Shown here piece by piece: positions 1 to 5,251 of a stretch of 6,300 nt of DNA; the first letter of the stretch is position 1; every line of letters begins with the position of its first letter. The stretch is taken from assembly GCA_003487005.1 (NCBI GenBank), contig DNFG01000273.1, forward strand, positions 1 to 6,300, in the 5' to 3' direction. The notes beneath the pieces are model-generated. The model was not told the origin of the DNA, searched no databases, and saw only the letters and a program-made list of their open reading frames with translations. The translations under genes were made by a program, and so were the position numbers. Origin of the DNA: Bryobacterales bacterium. Its GTDB lineage: Bacteria; Acidobacteriota; Terriglobia; Bryobacterales; Bryobacteraceae.

Positions 1-38
1 TCATGAGCGAAAAACCGGGCCCGGTTTTTCGCTCATGA
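1..38. repeat. Perfect 38-bp palindrome at window edge, likely fold-back artefact
   Basis: Bases 1-19 are the exact reverse complement of bases 20-38, centred on GGGCCC (17-22) with no spacer. The right arm encodes conserved KorA residues (PGFSLM). The left arm encodes HERKT-G, where the family has Thr-Ser-Gly before Pro-Gly. The palindrome therefore replaces real coding sequence from its centre leftwards. This pattern fits a chimeric or fold-back contig end. Whether it continues beyond base 1 cannot be seen. Confidence 0.85.
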
Positions 39-913
39 TGGAGCACATCGGCTTCGCCGCGATGACCGAAACCCCCTGCATGTTCGTCGATGTCCAGCGC
101 GGCGGTCCCTCGACCGGGTTGCCCACGCTCCCGGCCCAGGGCGACATGATGCAGGCCCGGTTTGGCTCCCACGGTGACTATCTGACGATCGCCCTGGTCC
201 CCGATTCGCCCCAGGAATGCTTCGACCTCGCGGTCACCGGCATGAATCTGGCCGAACGCTTCCGGATTCCCGTGATGTTCATGATGGACGAGTGTGTCGG
301 CCACATGACCGAAAAAGTGGTCATCCCGCCCGCCGACCAGATCCCGGTGTACCCCCGGCGGCACACGAAGAAGAAGCCCGGCGAGTACCTTCCGTTCGAA
401 GCAAGCGAGGATCTCGTTCCCGAAATGGCACACGCCGGCGAAGGCTACAGCCTGTTTGTGACCGGTTTGACCCACGACGACCGCGGCTATCCGCTGATGA
501 ACCCCGCACAGCAGGAAAAGCTGGTCAATCGCCTGTTCAACAAGATCCTCCGGGCGGCCGACGAACTCGTGATGGTGGAAGAAGATGGCCTGGAAGACGC
601 CGACGTGGTGGTGCTGAGCTACGGCATCACGTCGCGGGTGGCGCGCCGGGGCATCCAGATGGCGCGCGAGAAGGGCCTGAAGGTCGGTTTTTTACGTCTG
701 AAATGCGTCTGGCCGTTCCCGGAAAAGCTCGTTCGCGAAATCGCCGGGCGGGTGAAGGCGATTGTGGCCCCGGAACTGAACCTGGGGCAGGTGGTGCTGG
801 AGGTGGAGCGCGTTGCAGCGGGCACGACCCGGGTGATCCGGATGCCCCACGCCGGCGGCACCGTCCATAAACCGGTCGATATCGTTGCAGCGATCGAAAG
901 GGGACTGGCATGA
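2..913 (+). CDS. korA: 2-oxoacid:ferredoxin oxidoreductase alpha subunit (probably 2-oxoglutarate type), 5' partial
   Basis: This is the alpha subunit of a CoA-dependent 2-oxoacid:ferredoxin oxidoreductase, which converts a 2-oxoacid plus CoA to acyl-CoA and CO2 and reduces ferredoxin in the cytoplasm. Family-typical stretches are visible: GPGFSLM at 17-37, DVQRGGPSTGLPT, LPAQGDMMQARFGSHGDY, then VVIPP, TGLTHDDRGYP, WPFPEK and the C-terminal APELNLGQ. KorA is normally about 370-380 residues. Here about 298 align, so roughly the first 80-90, including the usual YPITP region, are missing. The frame is open to the left edge, but codons 2-16 (HERKT) do not match the family and lie in the left arm of a perfect palindrome, so true homology starts near base 17. 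The Met codons at 35 and 38 are internal, not a start. The stop overlaps the korB start (ATGA, 910-913). The 2-oxoglutarate assignment rests on overall resemblance to KorA; other 2-oxoacids are possible. Confidence 0.93.
   Translation, partial: HERKTGPGFSLMMEHIGFAAMTETPCMFVDVQRGGPSTGLPTLPAQGDMMQARFGSHGDYLTIALVPDSPQECFDLAVTGMNLAERFRIPVMFMMDECVGHMTEKVVIPPADQIPVYPRRHTKKKPGEYLPFEASEDLVPEMAHAGEGYSLFVTGLTHDDRGYPLMNPAQQEKLVNRLFNKILRAADELVMVEEDGLEDADVVVLSYGITSRVARRGIQMAREKGLKVGFLRLKCVWPFPEKLVREIAGRVKAIVAPELNLGQVVLEVERVAAGTTRVIRMPHAGGTVHKPVDIVAAIERGLA
897..904 (+). promoter_or_regulatory. Ribosome binding site of korB
   Basis: AAAGGGGA lies 5 nt before the korB ATG at 910, inside the last korA codons. 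Its position supports this start and, with the ATGA overlap, translational coupling of korA and korB. Confidence 0.6.
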
Positions 914-1815
914 GTACGACGGTCGATTTTCCGATCCACAATCCCGTGGAAGATGTCCTGCGCATGGACCGGATCCCGACGATCTGGTGCCCTGGCTGCG
1001 GCATCGGCACCTCGGTGAACAGCTTCGCCTACGCGCTGATGAGCACTGGAATCGACATCAAGAAGGTGGCGATCGTTTCCGGCATCGGCTGTTCGGGGCG
1101 CGTGAGCGGGTACACCAAGATGGACTCGTTTCACACCACGCACGGCCGCGCGATCCCCTTCGCGACGGGTCTGAAGCTGGCCAATCCCGAATTGACCGTG
1201 GTGGTGTATTCAGGCGACGGCGATCTGACCTCGATCGGCGGCAATCATCTGATCCACGCGGCGCGCCGGAACATGGATTTGATGGTGGTTTGCATCAACA
1301 ACATGATCTACGCGATGACGGGCGGGCAGGCGGCGGCGACGACGCCGGGCGCGTCGATCAGTTCGACGACCCCGTACGGGAGTTTCGAGCCGGAACTGAA
1401 CATGGCCCACCTGGTGGACGCCGCGGGCGCGTGTTTTGTGGCCCGCTGGACGGTTTTCCACGTCAAAATGCTCGAGAAAACGATGAAGGAAGCGCTGAAC
1501 AAGAAGGGTTTCCGCTTCGTGGAAGTGCTTTCGCCCTGCCCGACGCTCTATGGCCGGCGGAACAACCTGGCCGACGGACTGGCGGCCATGAAGGACTACA
1601 AGGAGCGGAGCAAGATCCGCAACGGCGCGCCAACCCACGAAACGGCCCTGGTTCAGGGTGGCGAAATCATCGTCGGCAAGTTCGTGGACCGCGAGCGGCC
1701 GGACTATCTGACGTTGATGCGCCAGCAGTTAGGCGCGAATTACCATCCGCTGCCACCCCAGCCGGACGAGAATCCGGAGGCGGGCGTCGCGAAGGAGGAC
1801 TGCTGCTCATGCTGA
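910..1815 (+). CDS. korB: 2-oxoacid:ferredoxin oxidoreductase beta subunit, TPP-binding
   Basis: This is the catalytic thiamine-diphosphate subunit (301 aa) that works with KorA. The TPP motif is visible as GDGD at residues 102-105, followed 26 residues after its GDG by NN (130-131) within NNMIYAMTGGQ. Four cysteines, C27 and C30 (CPGCG), C61 (GCSG) and C210 (SPCPT), have the spacing expected for the [4Fe-4S] ligands of two-subunit 2-oxoacid oxidoreductases. THGRAIPFATGLKLA (77-91) is also typical. The length is ordinary for the family. The start overlaps korA by 4 nt and has a purine-rich site 5 nt upstream. The end is odd: the protein finishes KEDCCSC, and the DNA for that tail also carries the korC ribosome binding site and start codon. 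Specificity for 2-oxoglutarate rather than pyruvate or branched oxoacids is an inference. Confidence 0.95.
   Translation: MSTTVDFPIHNPVEDVLRMDRIPTIWCPGCGIGTSVNSFAYALMSTGIDIKKVAIVSGIGCSGRVSGYTKMDSFHTTHGRAIPFATGLKLANPELTVVVYSGDGDLTSIGGNHLIHAARRNMDLMVVCINNMIYAMTGGQAAATTPGASISSTTPYGSFEPELNMAHLVDAAGACFVARWTVFHVKMLEKTMKEALNKKGFRFVEVLSPCPTLYGRRNNLADGLAAMKDYKERSKIRNGAPTHETALVQGGEIIVGKFVDRERPDYLTLMRQQLGANYHPLPPQPDENPEAGVAKEDCCSC
1792..1799 (+). promoter_or_regulatory. Strong Shine-Dalgarno of korC
   Basis: AAGGAGGA sits 9 nt before the ATG at 1809, inside the 3' end of korB. It decides the korC start. The reading frame is open far upstream through korB (back to 885), but that extension is a shadow and only the ATG at 1809 has this site. 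Confidence 0.8.
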
Positions 1816-2414
1816 CCGAAATCCGGATTGCCGGCTTTGGCGGACAGGGTGTCATCCTGTCGGCACACATTCTGGGGCGGGCCGCGGCCATCGGCCAGGG
1901 CGGCTACGCCACCATGACGCAGAATTACGGGCCGGAGGCCCGGGGCGGGGCGGCGAGCGCGGCGCTGGTGGTCAGCGACCAGCCGGTGCTGTACCCGTAT
2001 CTCACCGAACCGGACATTCTGGTGGTGATGTCGCAGGAGGCCTACAGCCGGTTCACGCCCGAGTTGAAGGAAGGCGGGGTCCTGATCGTCGAGGAAGACC
2101 TGGTCCGGATGGACTCGGCGGCCCTGGGCCGGCGGGTCTATAGCATCCCCGCGACGCGCATTGCCGAGGAATTGGGCAAAAAGATGGTGCTGAATGTGGT
2201 GATGGTGGGCTTTCTGGTGGCCATCACGGGCGCGGTTGAGAAGGACGCGTGCCGGGCAGCGGTGGGCGACAGCGTGCCGGCCCGGTACCGGGATCTCAAC
2301 ATGAATGCCTTCGACCGGGGCTACAAGTATGGAGAGGTCCTGCTGAAGACCCAGCGCGAGCCGACGCAGCTCGGCAAGGTCTCCCACGTGATGCTGGAAT
2401 CGATCAACTGGTAG
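1809..2414 (+). CDS. korC: 2-oxoacid:ferredoxin oxidoreductase gamma subunit
   Basis: This is the gamma subunit (201 aa) of the same complex, the family known to contribute to CoA binding. It opens with MLTEIRIAGFGGQGV; the GFGGQG loop (residues 9-14) and YGPEARGG (40-47) are hallmarks of the gamma/POR domain. KMVLNVVMVGFL (125-136) matches the conserved helix later in the domain. The length is normal for a stand-alone gamma subunit. It overlaps korB by 7 nt (1809-1815) in another frame, which implies coupled synthesis and equal stoichiometry. No ferredoxin-like delta subunit (korD) follows; if one exists it lies upstream of the window, or the complex uses a free ferredoxin. The protein ends ESINW, 40 nt before the next gene. 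Confidence 0.94.
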   Translation: MLTEIRIAGFGGQGVILSAHILGRAAAIGQGGYATMTQNYGPEARGGAASAALVVSDQPVLYPYLTEPDILVVMSQEAYSRFTPELKEGGVLIVEEDLVRMDSAALGRRVYSIPATRIAEELGKKMVLNVVMVGFLVAITGAVEKDACRAAVGDSVPARYRDLNMNAFDRGYKYGEVLLKTQREPTQLGKVSHVMLESINW

Positions 2415-2441
2415 ACTTGACAGCCTGCTATGATCGGCAGC

Positions 2442-2447
2442 GGAGGA
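2442..2447 (+). promoter_or_regulatory. Shine-Dalgarno supporting the GTG start of the SDR gene
   Basis: GGAGGA lies 7 nt before GTG at 2455. No in-frame ATG gives a full Rossmann motif: the first ATG in frame falls after the TGxxxGIG loop. This site therefore fixes the GTG as the start. Confidence 0.75.
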
Positions 2448-2454
2448 ACCTGCA

Positions 2455-3267
2455 GTGCGTGAACTGGCGGGTAAAGTTGCAGTCATTACGGGCGCGGCGA
2501 GAGGAATCGGCCGCGCTTTGGCGCGCGTTTGCGGCGCCGAAGGCATGAAGGTGGTGCTGGCCGACATCGACGCGGAAGCCCTGGACGAAGCGGGGGCCGA
2601 ACTGGCCCGGACGCGTGTGGAAGGGATGGCGATGACCTGCGATGTTGCGCGGGAGGCGGAGGTGGAAGAACTGGCGAACGTCGCGTTCGGCCACTTCGGC
2701 GCAGTCCACCTGCTCTGCAACAACGCGGGTGTCGCGGGGACGGTTGGTCCCTGCTGGACCATCGAAGCGGAAGAGTGGGACCGGGATCTGGCGGTCAACC
2801 TTGGCGGGGTGATCCACGCCATCCGGGCCTTCGTGCCGCGGATGCTCGAACAGGAGGGCGAAGCCCACATTGTGAACACGGCCTCGGTGATGGGACTGCT
2901 GCCGGTGGGGATGGCGGCGAGTTACGGGGTCAGCAAAGCGGGGGTGGTGGCGCTCTCGGAGGCGCTGGCGCTCGAATTGCGGCAACAGGGGGGGCGGATC
3001 GGGGTGACGGTACTGTGTCCGGCGGCGGTGGCGACGGACATCGCCAAGTCCTTAAAAATCAAGGACGAAGCCATGGAATCGCTGCGGGCGGAGATCCACG
3101 AGGACCTGCAAAAAGGCGTGAGGGCGGAGGACGTGGCGCGGGCGGCGCTGGAGGCGGTTCGCGAAGGGCGGTTCAGCGTGCTGCCACCGATGCCGGGCGC
3201 CCGGCAGGTGGTGGACCGGGTGGAGGGCCTGTTGGCGGGTGGACAGCCGTTTGCGGCGCGGTTTTAG
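2455..3267 (+). CDS. Short-chain dehydrogenase/reductase (SDR), substrate unknown
   Basis: This is a classical NAD(P)-dependent SDR of 270 aa, cytoplasmic, with a single Rossmann domain. Visible motifs are TGAARGIG (12-19, cofactor loop), Asp37 at the end of the second strand (an acidic residue there usually favours NADH), NNAG (89-92), Asn115, catalytic Ser144 (TASVMG) and Tyr157-x3-Lys161. The usual PG of the PG-x-V-x-T motif reads PAAVATD (189-195), a mild variation. The catalytic Asn-Ser-Tyr-Lys set is complete, so the enzyme should be active. The tail after about residue 230 (VLPPMPGARQVVDRVEGLL) is variable in this family. The gene starts with GTG 40 nt after korC, has no convincing promoter of its own and is probably read through from the kor genes. 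Sequence alone does not give the substrate; sugar, acyl or hydroxysteroid-like substrates are all possible. Confidence 0.93.
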   Translation: MRELAGKVAVITGAARGIGRALARVCGAEGMKVVLADIDAEALDEAGAELARTRVEGMAMTCDVAREAEVEELANVAFGHFGAVHLLCNNAGVAGTVGPCWTIEAEEWDRDLAVNLGGVIHAIRAFVPRMLEQEGEAHIVNTASVMGLLPVGMAASYGVSKAGVVALSEALALELRQQGGRIGVTVLCPAAVATDIAKSLKIKDEAMESLRAEIHEDLQKGVRAEDVARAALEAVREGRFSVLPPMPGARQVVDRVEGLLAGGQPFAARF

Positions 3268-3303
3268 GTCGCCGCGCAGGCGCAGAAATCCTTCAAACGA
3301 GCG

Positions 3304-3366
3304 TTAGAAGGTGAAAAACGAAGCCAGAATGATCGCCAGAACGGTGAATTTGAAGTGATTACGCAT
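3304..3366 (-). CDS. Tiny signal-peptide-like ORF (20 aa), doubtful
   Basis: Read on the minus strand, ATG at 3366 to TAA at 3304 gives 20 residues: a basic start (MRNHFKF) and a hydrophobic stretch (TVLAIILASFFTF) able to span or enter the membrane. It is less GC-rich than the flanking genes and sits in the gap between convergent units, downstream of the coiled-coil gene on the same strand. No good Shine-Dalgarno precedes it. It could be a small membrane protein, the leftover leader of a decayed secreted-protein gene, or chance. I do not recognise it. Confidence 0.2.
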   Translation of the reverse strand: MRNHFKFTVLAIILASFFTF

Positions 3367-3423
3367 TGAGAATGATCAGGTAGCGGGAAGGGGTCCCACC
3401 AGTTTAGATACCGTCAGGGCGGA

Positions 3424-3448
3424 AAAGTTCCAGCCGGGGAAGAACTTT
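3424..3448 (-). terminator. Weak hairpin at the end of the minus-strand unit
   Basis: AAAGTTC (3424-3430) and GAACTTT (3442-3448) form a perfect 7-bp stem around an 11-nt loop, overlapping the stop codon of the coiled-coil gene. On the minus strand the stem is followed only by a short TTCC, not a real T-tract, and the stem is AT-rich. It may help end transcription but falls short of a standard intrinsic terminator in either direction. Confidence 0.25.
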
Positions 3449-4271
3449 ATTGGAGGCGGTCGATCGCGGTGCGGGCCTGGGTGTTGAGACTGGTCAGTGT
3501 GCGGAGGTCATCCTCGGCGGACTGGACGGCGCTGGAGATGCGGGAAAGGTCGGTGGCGCCCAGCGGAACCGGGTTGTCACGCTGGGTATCGAGGCGGAGT
3601 GCCAGGGAGCGGAGCTGGTCGGTGACGTCGCGATAGCGGCGCTGGAGGGCATTGAGCGTATCCTCGCGGCGGCGATTGATGTCCTCGAGTTGCTGGAGGC
3701 TCTGGGTGATCTGGGAAGTCCGGCGGTCGGCTCCGGAAGCCTGGTCGCGGAACCGGCGGAGGGAGGCTTCGAGTTGTTCGACGCGCCCGGCCTTGCTTTT
3801 GAGTTCGGCCTCGGTGGCGGTGACGACGCGGCGGGTGGAGTCGAGCTGGTCCTTGAGGCTGGCTTCGGCGGCGCCGAGGCGCCGGTTTTCGGAATTGAGC
3901 CGTTCGAGGGCTCCATCCATTTCAGCGAGGCGGTTCTGGAGGCCGGTGACCTGGAGTTGGAGGGCCTCGTGGCGGGTCTGGAGGGCGGCGAGTTCGCGGA
4001 CGGCTTCGAGTTTGGAGGGGTCGGCGGGGCGGGCGGCCGGCGGCGGGGCAGCGGGCTGAAGTCCTTCAGCTTCAATCTGTTGACGGAGGGTCTGGTTTTC
4101 GGCGGCGAGCGCGGAGGTCTGTTGTTCGAGATTCTGGGCGTGGGCGCGGGCGGCTTCCAGGGCAGCGGAGGATTCAGCGGCCTCGCGCCGGGCGGCGAGG
4201 AGGAGAACGAGGGCGGCGACCGCGACGGCGGCGCAAATGAGGGCAGCGAGGATGGAGCGGGAGAACTTCAT
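3447..4271 (-). CDS. Membrane-anchored coiled-coil protein, function unknown
   Basis: I do not recognise this 274-aa protein. It starts MKFSRS and has one hydrophobic segment at about residues 7-27, followed by Arg-Arg, consistent with an N-terminal membrane anchor. The rest is almost entirely helical and rich in Ala, Leu, Gln, Glu and Arg. A first coiled coil covers about 28-70; a Pro/Ala-rich hinge (71-86) follows; then long coiled coil (about 87-178 and 185-232); a break at NPVPLG (233-238); and a last short helix to DRLQ. Whether the body lies in the cytoplasm or periplasm cannot be decided. The likely ribosome site is GGGAA (4283-4279), 7 nt before ATG. It follows the VWFA-like gene by 60 nt on the same strand and is probably co-transcribed with it. 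An envelope scaffold or spacer role is a guess from shape only. Confidence 0.82.
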   Translation of the reverse strand: MKFSRSILAALICAAVAVAALVLLLAARREAAESSAALEAARAHAQNLEQQTSALAAENQTLRQQIEAEGLQPAAPPPAARPADPSKLEAVRELAALQTRHEALQLQVTGLQNRLAEMDGALERLNSENRRLGAAEASLKDQLDSTRRVVTATEAELKSKAGRVEQLEASLRRFRDQASGADRRTSQITQSLQQLEDINRRREDTLNALQRRYRDVTDQLRSLALRLDTQRDNPVPLGATDLSRISSAVQSAEDDLRTLTSLNTQARTAIDRLQ

Positions 4272-4331
4272 GACCGCGTTCCCATCATAGCGGGCTGAAG
4301 GAGACAGTTCAGCGGGAGGTTCATCGGGTTC

Positions 4332-5249
4332 CTACTTTCCCCTGGAGAATCGGTTGCGGTACTGGAGGCTCAAATCGGGGGCGTCGAGTTGGACGGTGAA
4401 GTTACGCGGGACGGAAGGCGGGACTTCGAGATCGATGGCCCAATGGCCGAGGATGCGCTGGAATGCGGCGGCGAGCACGGTGGGGATGTCGTTGGGCGTC
4501 CGGCAGAGGGAGAGGCCGCCTCCGGTGGCTTCGGCCATCAACTGGAGGCCGTTCTGGTAGGCCTCGTTGAGGCGGTCGCGAAGGAAGGCGAGATGGACGA
4601 TGAAGACGGGGGCGTCGTAGGCGGCGAGCGACTGGGCCAGGGAGGTGGTTTTCTCGCGAATCAGCCCTTCGGGAAAGCGGCGGGACAGGTCGCGCGAATC
4701 GGAGGGGTTGATGACGGGGTTGGTGTAGTCCTCGCGGTAGTTGTAGATGTTGGAGTCGGTGACGTAGAGGATGGCGATCCGGACGGGGGCCTTTTCGAGA
4801 AGGGCGCCGGCGAGTTGGACGGCGGGTTCGACGGTTTCGAGCAGGCCGGCGCGGCCGGAGATCTGGGTATTCTCGATGGCGGCGATGGCCGGGGCGCGAT
4901 CGGGGGCGGGATCGACGGCGACGCGGAGTCCGTCCTGGGCGCGCAGGACCGTGGCCCAGACGTGTTCGGGGAGATTGCCGAGTTCGGAGATCAGGGACTG
5001 CCGGGCGGGGTCGACGAAGGCGAGGTCGCCGACGAGATCGAGAACGAGGAAGAGGATCATGTCGGTCCCGGGTCCGCGGACGCGAAGGGTCCGGGCGGGG
5101 GCGCCTTCGACGGTGGCCTTCAGGGAGGAGGGGAGGCCGCCGCCGTTGGCGGGCCAGGCGGTGACTCGACGGTGGAGCGGTTTGGGCTGGGCGGAGGCGG
5201 CAGGAGCAGCCGTCAAGAGGGCGATGAGGCGGCGGCGGGAGAGGCGCAT
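4332..5249 (-). CDS. Exported VWFA-related protein (acidobacterial type) with degenerate metal site
   Basis: This 305-aa protein begins with an export signal: SRRRLIALL (residues 4-12) resembles a twin-arginine motif, and AASA (17-20) gives a likely cleavage site before QPKP. Residues about 65-265 fit a von Willebrand factor A fold: strand MILFLVLDLVGD (64-75), GLLETVEPAVQLAGALL (136-151), strand IAILYVTDSN (158-167), and the late helix LQLMAEATGGG (235-245) with the tail LQYRNRF, as in VWFA-related proteins abundant in Acidobacteriota. The metal motif normally reads DxSxS. Here it is D71-L-V-G-D75, so both serines are gone, while candidate Thr139 and Asp165 remain. Metal-dependent ligand binding may be lost or altered. 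The start lies 2 nt after the stop of the TonB-dependent gene, with no good ribosome site at normal distance, suggesting coupled translation. Its ligand is unknown. The family call is fairly sure and the function is not. Confidence 0.8.
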   Translation of the reverse strand: MRLSRRRLIALLTAAPAASAQPKPLHRRVTAWPANGGGLPSSLKATVEGAPARTLRVRGPGTDMILFLVLDLVGDLAFVDPARQSLISELGNLPEHVWATVLRAQDGLRVAVDPAPDRAPAIAAIENTQISGRAGLLETVEPAVQLAGALLEKAPVRIAILYVTDSNIYNYREDYTNPVINPSDSRDLSRRFPEGLIREKTTSLAQSLAAYDAPVFIVHLAFLRDRLNEAYQNGLQLMAEATGGGLSLCRTPNDIPTVLAAAFQRILGHWAIDLEVPPSVPRNFTVQLDAPDLSLQYRNRFSRGK

Positions 5250-5251
5250 GG

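Noticed and set aside
885..1808. Open frame across korB that runs into korC, suggesting a long N-terminal extension of KorC or a fusion
   Set aside because: The extension has no recognisable family features, whereas the ATG at 1809 has a strong ribosome site and gives a normal-length gamma subunit.
2417..2434. TTGACA (2417-2422) and TATGAT (2429-2434), each close to promoter consensus, before the SDR gene
   Set aside because: They are only 6 bp apart instead of about 17, so they cannot form one sigma-70 promoter. Using TATGAT alone would put the transcript start on the ribosome site.
2988..2994. Run of seven G in the SDR gene as a possible phase-variation or frameshift site
   Set aside because: The frame is intact with full motifs on both sides. 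The run encodes Gly-Gly in ordinary GC-rich sequence and there is no evidence of length variation.
3253..3275. Inverted repeat GCGGCG / CGCCGC around the SDR stop codon as a terminator
   Set aside because: The stem is GC-rich but followed by GCAGGCGCAG with no T-tract. Such short GC repeats are common in this DNA.
4268..4288. Six-codon minigene (MMGTRS) on the minus strand whose stop overlaps the coiled-coil gene's ATG
   Set aside because: It has no ribosome site and is too short to separate from chance. A coupling leader is possible but unsupported.
3450..4298. Long plus-strand open frame opposite the coiled-coil gene (and a similar one at 4389-5279)
   Set aside because: The translations are glycine-rich, low-complexity shadows caused by high GC at codon third positions. 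They show no domain, no ribosome site and no family resemblance.
4284..4312. Possible promoter on the minus strand before the coiled-coil gene: CTGAAC, 17 bp, TATGAT
   Set aside because: The -35 element matches only half of the consensus, and the predicted start would leave a leader of about 6 nt without the ribosome site. Co-transcription from upstream is simpler.
4294..4313. Hairpin GCTGAA / TTCAGC between the VWFA-like and coiled-coil genes
   Set aside because: A 6-bp stem with an 8-nt loop and no T-run after it is expected by chance and does not qualify as a terminator.
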